From Streptococcus bovimastitidis (lineage in GTDB: Bacteria > Bacillota > Bacilli > Lactobacillales > Streptococcaceae), in the NCBI RefSeq assembly GCF_001885095.1, contig NZ_LZDD01000003.1, forward strand, positions 236,978 through 300,977: DNA of 64,000 bases. Direction: 5' to 3'. The notes beneath the pieces are model-generated. The model saw only the letters and a program-made list of their open reading frames with translations, did not search any database and had not been told where the DNA came from. Shown piece by piece: positions 18,120-27,768 of this stretch. Both the position numbers and the translations under genes were made by a program. Position 1 is the stretch's first letter; the number at the start of each line of letters is the position of its first letter.

Positions 18120-21100
18120 ATGATTTCAAATTTTGAGTTTTTGACAATTGACATTGATACGGCAGAGCTTTTCAGAACAATAAATATGGCCGAAGAAAAT
18201 TATACTCACGGCGATTACGAAGGGACATTGATTAAGGTAAGAAAAGTAGCTGAAAATACAGCACGATTAATTGCTGATAGAGAGTATATAGATGTTCAAG
18301 AACGTACAACATTTAACGATATCCTTAAAGAAATAAGATACTTAATTTCTAATAAAACAATTGTGGATAATTTCTATGAAATTAAAGGTAAAGGAAATAG
18401 CTCTGCTCATGTCCTAAATCCAGAGAATGCTACAAAAGAAAACGCATTGAAATCTTTGGAGCAATTATTTGATATATTAGCATGGGTGATGCTGACTTAT
18501 ATTGATCCTGAAATTAAAAAAAGTGCAATTGGTCAGTTTTTAGAACCGAGAGCACAAGAAATGTATACAACGGCAGAGCGTAAATTCATCTATGTTCAAA
18601 CGGTAAATAATGAGAGTGGGTTATTTAGTGCATTTGAAGGAACACAAAAAATCGGGGAAGGAACGGTTTCCTCAGACGATATTGAGACAGATTGGTCTCC
18701 AAATAGTGACTTTTTAAGAAGGGTTGCTCCGAAGCGAATCAATCAATATATGAAAACATCTGGATTACCATATACCCTTGGGTGGGTAGAACTTGCTTAT
18801 AAAAAAGCAACAAAAACATGGTTTCATGATTATGACGTTCATAATGTTTTAAAACGATCAGGTATTGAACAGGCAAAACATTTGGAAGGAAATGAGTGGT
18901 ATAATACCGATATAGAAACTGCAAAGGCAGCAATAAAAGCTGTGAAAAATGGTATTAATTATCTTAATGATTCACAAAGGGTAACGATAGTAGAAGAATC
19001 GACCATTAATCTTCGACCGGAGCAAGATGAAGCTGTCAAACAGACGCAAAATGTATTTAAGAAAAAAGATAGGATGCTTTGGAATGCAAAAATGCGTTTT
19101 GGAAAAACATTAACCTCTCTGCAATTAGTCAAAAATGAAAAGTTTCAAAAGGTCTTAATAATGACACATAGACCGGTTGTAGCTGATTCATGGTTTGATG
19201 ATTTTAAAAAGATGAGTATGAACAAAGCTGGGTATAATTTTGGTTCTGTAAATAAAGGAGAAACTCTTGAAAATTTAAAGAAATCAAGGAAACCATTTAT
19301 TTACTTTGCCTCGATACAACTGCTGAGATACAATAATGGACAAACAAATCTTAAGGAATTTTCTGATATTGATTGGGATTTAATAATTATTGATGAAGCT
19401 CATGAAGGTACTCAAACTGAACTCAGCGATACTGTGATGAAAGAGCTTGTAAAAACCAAGACTAAGATACTAGAATTATCAGGGACACCCTTCAATCTTT
19501 TAGATCAATTTGACGATGAACAAGTTTACACTTGGGATTACGTTATGGAACAAACTGCGAAGAAAAAATGGGAACTTGAACGTCCTAATGAACCGAACCC
19601 TTATGAAACTTTACCAAAAGTATCCATGTATACTTTTGAAATGAAAAACAAAAATCGTTTTACAGATGAAAGTAAATCGTTCAACTTTAGGGAATTCTTC
19701 CGTGTGGGTGAAGATGGAAAACTTGTTCATAAGCATGATGTTCGACAATTTTTAGATAATATTACTAATCCTGATAGTAGTACTAACTATCCCTTTTCAA
19801 CGAAATCTTATAGAGATGAATTACGTCATACACTTTGGCTCATGCCAGGCGTCAAGGAAGCAAATGCATTTGAAGATTTACTTAAAGAACACCCAGTATT
19901 TGGTATGGATTACAAGATTGTTAATGTTGTAAAAGGTTCAAGTTCAGATGACGGTATCACAAATGAGGCGGATATTGAAAAAGTTAGAACAGCCATAACA
20001 AAAGACCCGTCACAAACAAAAACAATTACTTTGACTGTTCGTAAATTAACGACAGGTGTCAATATTCCCGAGTGGACCGCAGTTTTATTTCTTTCCAATA
20101 CAAATAGTGCAATGAATTATCTCCAAGCTGCTTTTCGTGCTCAAACTCCATTTTCACACGAAAAATTAGGAATGAAAACAAACTGCTATGTTTTTGACTT
20201 TGCTCCGGATAGAGCATTGACTGTTATGGCAGAAAGTGCCCAAATCAATTCAGGAGTAGGTAAGAAGAATACTCAAGAGCAAAAACAAGCCATGGCACGG
20301 CTTCTCAATTTTATGCCAATATTAGGCTCTACAGATAATGGTATGAAAACTTTTGATGTAGACAGAATGCTTACACAACTCAAAAAAGTGTATGCTGAAA
20401 AAGCTGTTCGATCTGGGTTTGAAGATGACAGTCTCTATAATGACAATCTTCTTACATTGACCGCTGAAGATGCGACAATGTTTAGCAAACTTAATACAAT
20501 TGTTGGAAAGTCACAAAATCAAAAAGCACCTAAAAAAGTTGTCGTTAATGATAATGGCTTTACCGATGAAGAGTATGAACAAGCCGAAAAAGCAAAGAAA
20601 AAACCTAAGGACAAACGGACACCAGAAGAGCTTGAAGCTATAGAAAAACAAAAAGAAGCCAAAAAACAACGTAAAAGCATGATTTCTATATTACGTGGAG
20701 TTTCTATCCGTATTCCAATGATGATTTACGGGATGGCAGTTGATTTATCAAAAGATATCACAATTCAAGAATTTATCCAACAAGTGGATGATGAGTCTTG
20801 GAAAGAATTTATGCCAAAAGGGTTTACCAAGGGGATGTTTAGTGACATCACAAAATATTATGATGCAGAAGTATTTATTGAAGCAGGACGTATCATTCGT
20901 CAAAGAGCAAAATCTTTTGATGATATGGATTTTATTGAAAGGGCAGAAAACATTGCTGCGCTGTTTAGTACCTTTAAAAATCCTGACAAAGAAACAGTAC
21001 TGACACCGTGGCGTGTTGTGAATCTTCAGGTCACGAAATCTGTCGGTGGATTGAACTTTTATGATGATAACTTTGAATCTGTGACAGACGGTGCGACGTC

Positions 21101-22484
21101 AAATCTTCATTGGGTGGAAAATGAGGTAACACCTTTAATCTATCAAAAAGAGACGAAAATCTTAGAAATCAATTCGAAGACTGGACTTTATCCACTTCAT
21201 AGTGCCATCAGTCTGTATTATCAAAGGGTTGCACAAAATGATGATAATCATTTTGAAGCTGACCAAGTCTATCAAGAAATTTTGGAAAACAATATCTACG
21301 CCATTGCGAAAACCCCTATGGCTAAAACCATTACTGAACGTACCCTGACAGGATATCGGAATTATAAGACAAATATTATCCATATTGATGATTTGACAGA
21401 TACACTAAAAACAGATCTAAAAAAAGGCAAAATGTTAGTAGAGGAGGCATTTAATAACGTGAAATTTGATGTTGTCATTGGTAATCCTCCATATCAAAAT
21501 GAGGGTTCAGGTGATGTAGCTCGTGATGAACCAATCTATCATAAATTTATGGATTTAGCTTACGAAGTTGCAGATAAAGCGGTCTTGATTACGCCGGCTC
21601 GCTTTCTTTTTAATGCTGGACAAACCCCGAAATCATGGAATAAGAAGATGTTAGAAGATACTCATCTCAAAGTAATTTATTTTGCACAGAAATCGGAAGA
21701 AGTGTTTCCAAATACAGACATCAAAGGTGGGGTTGTAGTTACATACCGAGACTCTATGCGAAATTTCGGGGCTATTGAGACATTTACACCGATTGAATGG
21801 TTAAATGACTTGTTCCATTTAATTCGTAATAAGGAAAAGAGATCATTTAATGAATATCTTTTCGGACGGAGCAGTTATAAACTTACTAAATTAGTTTACG
21901 AAGAGCATCCGGAATTAAAAGGTAGGATTAAACAAAGTGAAGAAAAGTCAATTGGTTCAAATATTTTTGACAAGTTACCTGAAATTTTTATAGATAGACC
22001 TTTAAATTCAGAATATATTCGTATTTTCGGTAGACAAAATAATGAACGTGTATATAAATGGATTAAGAAATCTTATGTTCAAGAACATGAAAACTTGAAC
22101 AAATACAAGGTCTTTCTTCCGAAGTCAAACGGAAGTGGGGCGATAGGTGAAGTATTATCGACCCCACTCGTGGGTACCCCACTCGTGGGTCACACACAAA
22201 CTTTTATTTCATTTGGGGCTTTTGACACTGAAATAGAAGCAGAAAACTGCTTGAAGTTTATTAAAACTGATATTGCTCGTGCTATGTTAGGTACATTAAA
22301 AATAACTCAGGATAATGCTACTAAAGAAGTTTGGGGGAATGTTCCGTGGTTTGATTTTAATGATTACTCAAAAATTGACTGGTCAAAAACAGTAGAAGAT
22401 ATTGAAAGACAACTTTATGATTATTTTAGTTTACCAGACTACATAATTGCTGAATTAAAAGCTAATGTAAGAAGGATGGACTAA
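18120..22484 (+). CDS. GIY-YIG nuclease / SF2 helicase / Eco57I-type methylase fusion
   Basis: The 1454 aa protein appears to hold: a DUF4145-like N-terminal domain (about 1-125); a T5orf172/GIY-YIG-like nuclease region (about 150-275, FIYVQTV, QKIGEGTV, a conserved Arg region RVAPKRINQYMK and NEWYNTD with the likely catalytic Glu); and an SF2 helicase with MRFGKT (325-330), DEAH (425-428), SGTPFN and a C-terminal LQAAFRAQ. After a charged linker comes a methylase part with LEINSKTGLYP as a possible degenerate motif I and FDVVIGNPPY (NPPY 1122-1125), then a presumed target-recognition region. The family is that of Eco57I-methylase-containing restriction enzymes. It is expressed with the upstream methyltransferase-like gene. 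A 15-bp tandem repeat lies at 22161-22190 in the presumed recognition region. Expected action: translocation-dependent restriction of unmodified DNA. Confidence 0.85.
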   Translation: MISNFEFLTIDIDTAELFRTINMAEENYTHGDYEGTLIKVRKVAENTARLIADREYIDVQERTTFNDILKEIRYLISNKTIVDNFYEIKGKGNSSAHVLNPENATKENALKSLEQLFDILAWVMLTYIDPEIKKSAIGQFLEPRAQEMYTTAERKFIYVQTVNNESGLFSAFEGTQKIGEGTVSSDDIETDWSPNSDFLRRVAPKRINQYMKTSGLPYTLGWVELAYKKATKTWFHDYDVHNVLKRSGIEQAKHLEGNEWYNTDIETAKAAIKAVKNGINYLNDSQRVTIVEESTINLRPEQDEAVKQTQNVFKKKDRMLWNAKMRFGKTLTSLQLVKNEKFQKVLIMTHRPVVADSWFDDFKKMSMNKAGYNFGSVNKGETLENLKKSRKPFIYFASIQLLRYNNGQTNLKEFSDIDWDLIIIDEAHEGTQTELSDTVMKELVKTKTKILELSGTPFNLLDQFDDEQVYTWDYVMEQTAKKKWELERPNEPNPYETLPKVSMYTFEMKNKNRFTDESKSFNFREFFRVGEDGKLVHKHDVRQFLDNITNPDSSTNYPFSTKSYRDELRHTLWLMPGVKEANAFEDLLKEHPVFGMDYKIVNVVKGSSSDDGITNEADIEKVRTAITKDPSQTKTITLTVRKLTTGVNIPEWTAVLFLSNTNSAMNYLQAAFRAQTPFSHEKLGMKTNCYVFDFAPDRALTVMAESAQINSGVGKKNTQEQKQAMARLLNFMPILGSTDNGMKTFDVDRMLTQLKKVYAEKAVRSGFEDDSLYNDNLLTLTAEDATMFSKLNTIVGKSQNQKAPKKVVVNDNGFTDEEYEQAEKAKKKPKDKRTPEELEAIEKQKEAKKQRKSMISILRGVSIRIPMMIYGMAVDLSKDITIQEFIQQVDDESWKEFMPKGFTKGMFSDITKYYDAEVFIEAGRIIRQRAKSFDDMDFIERAENIAALFSTFKNPDKETVLTPWRVVNLQVTKSVGGLNFYDDNFESVTDGATSNLHWVENEVTPLIYQKETKILEINSKTGLYPLHSAISLYYQRVAQNDDNHFEADQVYQEILENNIYAIAKTPMAKTITERTLTGYRNYKTNIIHIDDLTDTLKTDLKKGKMLVEEAFNNVKFDVVIGNPPYQNEGSGDVARDEPIYHKFMDLAYEVADKAVLITPARFLFNAGQTPKSWNKKMLEDTHLKVIYFAQKSEEVFPNTDIKGGVVVTYRDSMRNFGAIETFTPIEWLNDLFHLIRNKEKRSFNEYLFGRSSYKLTKLVYEEHPELKGRIKQSEEKSIGSNIFDKLPEIFIDRPLNSEYIRIFGRQNNERVYKWIKKSYVQEHENLNKYKVFLPKSNGSGAIGEVLSTPLVGTPLVGHTQTFISFGAFDTEIEAENCLKFIKTDIARAMLGTLKITQDNATKEVWGNVPWFDFNDYSKIDWSKTVEDIERQLYDYFSLPDYIIAELKANVRRMD

Positions 22485-22662
22485 TGGTTTATTACGTAGA
22501 AATAATTAATTCAACTCATATATAGATTCATAAAAATATTTAAGTTGCTCATTTGGCAAAATCTCAAATTGGTATTTTTGGTGTTGAAAAGTAATTCTAT
22601 TATATAAGTTAAAAGTGTAGCCTCGATAAAATTTGAATACAATCTAACGTGGGGGAAATAAA

Positions 22663-23931
22663 GTGGATATATTTTATTTAGTGCACAATTTTAAGGTTAT
22701 TGCAATTAATACTGAAGAAATTGATAGCTATAAACAATTAAGAAATATAAAAAATCAGGAAGAATTAAATACTAAGTTCGAAGAATTAGGTTTAGAAATT
22801 GAAGATGGTATAATCGAAGAAATTCAAGAAATTTTCGGTTTGGATAACACAGATGATGGAAATAGGAATGAAGAATTTAGAATCAAGCATTGGGTGAGTA
22901 ATAGATCATTTGGTGAACTAGTTGATATGTATAAACATGGAGAGATAAAAACTCCAGAAATGCAAAGGAAATTTGTGTGGAATTCTGTTAAAAGTTCTAG
23001 ATTAATTGAATCTATTATTTTGGGATTACCAATTCCTCCATTGTTTCTTTTGGAAGTTGATGATAATGAATATGAGATTATTGATGGGTATCAGCGATTA
23101 ACTACTCTTCATAATTTTATTGAAGGGTTACCTTGGGTTGGGTATAAAGAAGGAAAAAGAAAAGTTACTTCCCGATTGTCTAGAAAAAATATATTAAAAG
23201 ATATAGAAGGTAAGTGTTTTGATGAACTTTCTATTGATCATCAAACAAAATTAAGAAGAAGTACAATTCCTCTGGTAGAGTTTAAACAGTTAAGTCCAGG
23301 AGATTTTAGTTCAAAATATTTAATTTTTGAAAGAATAAACACTGGTTCTGAAAAGTTAAATGGAATGCAAATTCGAAAATCTCTTGCATATGGTCCATTT
23401 ATGGAAAATCTTTATGATGCGGCAAATTCAAATGATAATTATCTAAGCCTTTTCTCAACAACACAGATAAAAAAGGATATCCATGTTGAAGCCCTACTTC
23501 GAATTCTTGCTGTATCTGATTTAAATTTTGGAAGATTCTCTCCGAAAAGATATGGAATAAAAAATATTTTAGATGAATATGGTGAACTCTATCGTAATAC
23601 AGAGATAAGTCAAGATAGATTGAAAGCAATTTTTTCATATATTGAACAATTTGTTGATTTGTTTCAAAAAAATCATGTATTTAAGAGAGTTAATTCAGAA
23701 GGAGAGTTTGAAGGCATTATTAATATAGGGATATTGGAATCGTTAGTTGGAAGTTTTGTTGAAAGTAATAAAGTAATTCCGGATAAATTTATTGATATTT
23801 ATAAAAAAGAACTGACGAAACTATGGGATTCTTATGTTCTTGAGGAACAAGAAAATCCATTTTCTACAAATACTGGTAGTTTAGAGTCTATTCAAAAAAG
23901 ATATGAAATCTTTAAGTCCATGATAGGATAA
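22663..23931 (+). CDS. DUF262 (GmrS-like, ParB/sulfiredoxin fold) protein
   Basis: The 422 aa protein starts with GTG at 22663 behind GGGGGA. It has the DUF262 landmarks FGELVDMYKHGEIKTPEMQR, then RKFVW, GLPIPPLFLLE and IIDGYQRLTTL (D141-R145), where most members have DGQQR. This fold hydrolyses nucleotides in the GmrSD type IV restriction enzyme, which cuts glucosylated hydroxymethylcytosine DNA. The C-terminal HNH domain (DUF1524) that does the cutting in GmrD is not visible. A HEPN gene begins 3 bp after the stop and may supply the nuclease. An N-terminal extension of about 70 acidic residues precedes the domain. Confidence 0.85.
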   Translation: MDIFYLVHNFKVIAINTEEIDSYKQLRNIKNQEELNTKFEELGLEIEDGIIEEIQEIFGLDNTDDGNRNEEFRIKHWVSNRSFGELVDMYKHGEIKTPEMQRKFVWNSVKSSRLIESIILGLPIPPLFLLEVDDNEYEIIDGYQRLTTLHNFIEGLPWVGYKEGKRKVTSRLSRKNILKDIEGKCFDELSIDHQTKLRRSTIPLVEFKQLSPGDFSSKYLIFERINTGSEKLNGMQIRKSLAYGPFMENLYDAANSNDNYLSLFSTTQIKKDIHVEALLRILAVSDLNFGRFSPKRYGIKNILDEYGELYRNTEISQDRLKAIFSYIEQFVDLFQKNHVFKRVNSEGEFEGIINIGILESLVGSFVESNKVIPDKFIDIYKKELTKLWDSYVLEEQENPFSTNTGSLESIQKRYEIFKSMIG

Positions 23932-23934
23932 AGT

Positions 23935-24777
23935 ATGGATATTGAATTTTTTAATGAAAGATTTTCAAAAATTGAAGAATCTGTTAAACTGATAGATATT
24001 ATGGAGGATAGTATATCAAATGGTTCGGGTCCTCACAGAGAATTAGCGATTAAAATAGGTATTCCATATAGGGATCTACGTAGTATCTATAAAGCACAAG
24101 AACTGAAATTACTTGTCGACTATTATACTTTTTGTGAGCAACTAATGAAGCATTTTATTTATTCTGTATTGGATGTTCATGCTATAGATAGAAATATTCA
24201 TAGAAAGAAGTACTTAAATGATAATTTAAATCCTAGTACTTTTTCTCCAAGAGTAAAATATAAGGAGATAGAAGATAATCTTAATAAATACTTATATACT
24301 TCGCCAAGAAAGATAAAATTACTTTCGTTTTGTATTGAATCAGACATACGACATAAGCATGATGAATTAATATTAGCACGCCATACTTATGCGCATAAAG
24401 GAGAGGAACCTACATTTAGTATATTAGGTTATGTGAAATCAAATTTAGCACTTTTAAAGTATTTTTTGAATGATTTTCAAAATATAGAAGTAGACCTTTC
24501 AAATAGACTAGAATTACAGGAAGCAATAATACAAATACTTGAAGAACAAAAAAAATTGCAAAAACTTGATCTACGTAACAAAAATTGGAAAGAAAGGTTT
24601 GATAATCTAAGAAAAGTTGCTTCGGACACTCAAATGTTACTAAGTAAACTTGAAATAAATTCTGAAACTTATTTTTACTTAGAGTCACAGTTACGAGAAT
24701 TTCAAAAAATTGATTTACGACGGAGTTTGAGTAAAAACAAAGAAATTATTAGTATTATTAGTTTAGAGTCTTCGTGA
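23935..24777 (+). CDS. HEPN-domain protein, partner of DUF262
   Basis: The 280 aa, largely helical protein contains R-x4-H (R149, H154) in the segment LARHTYAHKGEE, the catalytic signature of HEPN ribonucleases. The layout resembles the MAE_28990/MAE_18760 group, whose genes often accompany DUF262 genes (from memory of that family, not searched). The C-terminal part (about 190-245) is a charged, probable coiled coil. It begins 3 bp after the DUF262 stop, so the two are translationally coupled. A role as an abortive-infection RNase is inferred from the family. Confidence 0.72.
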   Translation: MDIEFFNERFSKIEESVKLIDIMEDSISNGSGPHRELAIKIGIPYRDLRSIYKAQELKLLVDYYTFCEQLMKHFIYSVLDVHAIDRNIHRKKYLNDNLNPSTFSPRVKYKEIEDNLNKYLYTSPRKIKLLSFCIESDIRHKHDELILARHTYAHKGEEPTFSILGYVKSNLALLKYFLNDFQNIEVDLSNRLELQEAIIQILEEQKKLQKLDLRNKNWKERFDNLRKVASDTQMLLSKLEINSETYFYLESQLREFQKIDLRRSLSKNKEIISIISLESS

Positions 24778-25045
24778 ATTGATATAGTTATATGAGGAAA
24801 TGATAACCTACCATGTAAAAAGTTTAAATCGAAGTCAATGTTTGAAAGGTTATTAGGTATAACTATTATCATTATTAATCATTTTTTAATAAAGTAAAGA
24901 CGAAAATAATCGAGACTGGAATCGTCTGTTTTAGTATTATCAACAGATAGTTAATTCAATAAAAATATAATGTTATTAAGTTAATATTGATTATTTATTT
25001 GGTTTTGGTATTGTAGAAAAGTAAAGACAATTGGAGTTGCTCTAA

Positions 25046-25291
25046 ATGAGAAAAAATTCAACAATTGATTGCAAACTTGATAATATGTCGCCAGAAGATT
25101 TTGGCAAGATGATGGTAGTTGAATTTCAAGATGTAGAAAAAGGTGACTCAAGACTAGCAAAAGAGGTCTTCGGTGAGTATAAAAAGCTTGGGATCGGAAT
25201 AATAGAACTTCTAAATGGTAAGGCTAGTATGAATAGTAGTTATAGGAGTACTCCATTTCCAGCCAGCATATCATTGAGAAATATTAGTTAA
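25046..25291 (+). CDS. Small protein of unknown function
   Basis: The 81 aa product begins ATG at 25046 with a weak GGAG about 13 nt upstream. The first 50 residues look like a compact acidic/basic helical protein (MSPEDFGKMMVVEFQDVEKG), while the last 20 are low in order and Ser-rich. No family is recognised. It stands alone between the HEPN gene and a strong terminator. It could be a short protein or the 5' remnant of a longer gene; the abrupt change in character near residue 60 favours truncation. Confidence 0.45.
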   Translation: MRKNSTIDCKLDNMSPEDFGKMMVVEFQDVEKGDSRLAKEVFGEYKKLGIGIIELLNGKASMNSSYRSTPFPASISLRNIS

Positions 25292-25386
25292 GGCAGTCAA
25301 GAGGAATTACTAAACATCTTAAAAGGCTAAAGAATCTATTGGATATTATCTAGTTGAGTGGATGTATAACCAATCATTATTAAATA

Positions 25387-25427
25387 AAATGACTCAGTAA
25401 ATTGGAAATACTGAGTCATTTTTTTTA
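25387..25427 (+). terminator. Strong terminator
   Basis: Perfect 13-bp inverted repeat (AAATGACTCAGTA, 25387-25399, with its complement at 25409-25421) followed by T. It closes the unit containing the 81 aa gene. Confidence 0.88.
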
Positions 25428-25486
25428 ATTCGTTGAAAAATACAATCTTAAAAGGTTATAAAATACCATGAAAGCGATTTGAAAAG

Positions 25487-25495
25487 TGGTATAAT
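25487..25495 (+). promoter_or_regulatory. Extended -10 promoter of the XRE regulator
   Basis: TGGTATAAT is a consensus extended -10, about 60 bp before the ATG at 25557. Confidence 0.6.
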
Positions 25496-25556
25496 TGGTT
25501 CATAATAATAAATTTAAAAATATCAAACTAATAATAATAAATCTTTAAAATGAAAA

Positions 25557-26450
25557 ATGGAGAAACAGGAATTGGAAAGATTAGGGCAAAATTTAAAGCA
25601 AATTCGAGAAAAAAATGGTGAGACTATAACTGATTTGTCTGAAATATTAGGTAAAGCTATAAATACAATTTCACAATATGAGAATAATAAGAGGAAGCCG
25701 AATTATGAAGATTTGGAAAAAATATCGAATCATTATAATGTTAGTATAGATGATTTATTATACTCTGATTTATCTGATAGTTTAGAAACAGTTAAAATGT
25801 TAAATAACATAAAAAATAATTATGAATTTCTTAATAAAAAGTGTTTAATCATGTTTCCCATTTTATCTAGTACAGAAGCTAAACAAAATCAAAAGTTTAC
25901 AAGAGCAATAAAGTTACATAAAAGTTGGTTTAATAATTTTGAACATTTCACAGATCATGAAATGGATGAGTTATTTGATTTATACTTTGACTTATATTTT
26001 GAAACTGATCTTGCTGTTGTACGAGCAAATATACTAGGAATTATTTTTTTAGTAGCATCAATGGGGAACATGTCAGAAATTAGGGATGAATTTTTAAGTT
26101 TTATAAAGCATCAAGGAAAAACTAATAAGTATAATAACACTAAATTTTTTGTTTCAAATTTTTACTTAGACCGAAAAAAGACATCTTTGGACGAAATTAT
26201 TGATACATCAAAATCAGAAATAGATAATTTTATATTATTACTTTTATCCAATCTCAAAGGCAGTGAAACATTATATAATTTGAGAGAATATTATTTAGCC
26301 TTACGTTACATTTTTGGAATAATAAATAACAGTTTCAATGAGATAAATAATAATAATTTTGGCATTTTACTCATGCTAGATCTCGAAAAAATGGGAAATA
26401 AATACGCGAAAAATTATTTATCCTTAATAAGATTTGTCTACAATAATTGA
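25557..26450 (+). CDS. XRE-family regulator with long helical C-terminal domain
   Basis: The 297 aa protein has a classic N-terminal helix-turn-helix (about residues 8-65, LKQIREKNGETITDLSEIL ... NTISQYENNKRKPNYEDL). A 230-residue helical region rich in Asn, Lys and Phe follows and may be a TPR-like sensor. This size and arrangement recall Rgg-type peptide-responsive regulators of streptococci, but the conserved Rgg start is absent, so I only call the superfamily. The start lacks a clear ribosome binding site. Downstream lie several small genes on the same strand that it may control. Confidence 0.8.
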   Translation: MEKQELERLGQNLKQIREKNGETITDLSEILGKAINTISQYENNKRKPNYEDLEKISNHYNVSIDDLLYSDLSDSLETVKMLNNIKNNYEFLNKKCLIMFPILSSTEAKQNQKFTRAIKLHKSWFNNFEHFTDHEMDELFDLYFDLYFETDLAVVRANILGIIFLVASMGNMSEIRDEFLSFIKHQGKTNKYNNTKFFVSNFYLDRKKTSLDEIIDTSKSEIDNFILLLLSNLKGSETLYNLREYYLALRYIFGIINNSFNEINNNNFGILLMLDLEKMGNKYAKNYLSLIRFVYNN

Positions 26451-26527
26451 AATATTCTCAGAATGAGAAAGACTTTTTCTAGACAATTTGATATTATCAT
26501 CATAAATAAGAAGATGAGGTATCATTT

Positions 26528-26863
26528 ATGAACGAAATGTTAAATGAATTTTCAAATTTAATGAATAAAGATAGAGTTAATGAATTTGAATATGCAAAAT
26601 TAAGTAAATTAGCTAGTCAGGTTGGAGGTCCAGAAAAATTTATTGAAATTGTTTTTAGTGATGGATTTAGTGAAGGGGAAACAATTGGGTATAATAACGG
26701 GTTTGAAAAAGGATGCACACAAGGTAGGATAGAAGGGATAATTTTAACTACTGGATTAATATCAATAGGAACCTTCATCTTTTCGAGAGTTAGTTATTTT
26801 AAAAATAGAAAAAGAAAAAAAATATTAATGAGACAGTTAAGAGACGGGCAATATATTATGTAA
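26528..26863 (+). CDS. Small membrane-anchored protein, unknown
   Basis: The 111 aa product has a charged helical N-terminal half, a Gly-rich middle (DGFSEGETIGYNNGFEKG), one hydrophobic segment (about residues 74-92, IILTTGLISIGTFIF) and a basic tail (RKRKKILMRQ). The pattern suggests one transmembrane helix with a positive C-terminal side in the cytoplasm. No family is recognised. GATGAGG precedes the ATG. It follows the XRE gene by about 77 bp. Confidence 0.55.
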   Translation: MNEMLNEFSNLMNKDRVNEFEYAKLSKLASQVGGPEKFIEIVFSDGFSEGETIGYNNGFEKGCTQGRIEGIILTTGLISIGTFIFSRVSYFKNRKRKKILMRQLRDGQYIM

Positions 26864-26973
26864 ATGAGAAGTTCAAGACAATAAAAAATAACGAAAAAGA
26901 TTGTAATGATGGTAAAAAAATAAGTGAATTTGAAAGCTAAAATAGAAATCACAGCAAAAAGAAGGGACAAGAT

Positions 26974-27201
26974 ATGAGATATGTTTTTGAGGCAACACAA
27001 ATAGGATGGGATAAAAATGTTGATATTGTCTGGTTCAACAAATCAGCTTATACATATGAAGAAGCCGTTGCTGAGTTTAAAGAATATCAAGGAGAAACAA
27101 TTAATGGTTATTCTTATACTGGGTATGAATATGATGGTATAAAATACCATGATTTCAAATTTCTTGGAGAGTTTGAGGAAGATAAAATGCCTTATTTATA
27201 A
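26974..27201 (+). CDS. Small aromatic-rich protein, unknown
   Basis: The 75 aa product is rich in Tyr, Phe and Trp and acidic overall (YTYEEAVAEFKEYQG, GYSYTGYEYDGIKYHDFKF). GAAGGGA lies 10 nt before the ATG. It looks like a folded small beta-rich protein, perhaps an immunity or inhibitor-type protein, but that is a guess from composition. No family is recognised. Confidence 0.5.
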   Translation: MRYVFEATQIGWDKNVDIVWFNKSAYTYEEAVAEFKEYQGETINGYSYTGYEYDGIKYHDFKFLGEFEEDKMPYL

Positions 27202-27251
27202 GATGATTATTGTCTTAGTATAAATATTGAAAATATGAAAAGAGAACAAAA

Positions 27252-27710
27252 ATGTTAAATTCGAAAAAAGTTGATTTATATAAGATGTTGCTATTGGAAT
27301 TGAATACTTTTGCAGAAGATAAGTTTAAATATGAATATTCAGATAATGTTGCTCCTGAATTAGTTGCTGCCCTAAGTGGTATTGGCACAGGTATGCTAGG
27401 AATTGGAGCCGTTTATTCAGTTTTTGCTGGTATGTCGGGTGCACAAATAATGTCTACTCTTGCAGGATTCGGTGTAGGAGGTACTGTTGGAGGGATAGCT
27501 AGTATTGCAGCCTTAGTTTCAGCACCAGTTCTACTTGTAGGTAGTGGTGCCTATACTTTTACGAAAAAAAGAAAATTAAAAAATGAGGTTAAACAATTAG
27601 GAGATATTTCCATTGACCTTAAACAAAAAATGAAAGAAGATGATAGAGGAAGAGTAAAAGAACTTTTAGTTGCTATAAATGATCTTGAAAAAGTATTGTT
27701 TAAAAAGTAA
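27252..27710 (+). CDS. Gly/Ala-rich hairpin membrane protein, unknown
   Basis: The 152 aa product has a soluble N terminus (about 35 residues), then about 65 residues of Gly/Ala-rich hydrophobic sequence (GIGTGMLGIGAVYSVF, GFGVGGTVGGIASIAALVSAPVLLVGSG) that could form two or three membrane helices, and a charged helical C terminus. Glycine-zipper-like stretches of this kind occur in pore-forming or membrane-inserting proteins and in some secreted effectors. The function cannot be read. It lies between two small genes on the same strand. Confidence 0.55.
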   Translation: MLNSKKVDLYKMLLLELNTFAEDKFKYEYSDNVAPELVAALSGIGTGMLGIGAVYSVFAGMSGAQIMSTLAGFGVGGTVGGIASIAALVSAPVLLVGSGAYTFTKKRKLKNEVKQLGDISIDLKQKMKEDDRGRVKELLVAINDLEKVLFKK

Positions 27711-27768
27711 GTTAAATCTTATATTTATCAATTATTTATTAATAATGTATACAAAGAAATGAGGAATT

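Noticed and set aside
22483..22524. Twelve-codon frame starting at the stop of the large restriction-like gene
   Set aside because: It is too short and has no ribosome binding site of its own; it may simply be untranslated spacer.
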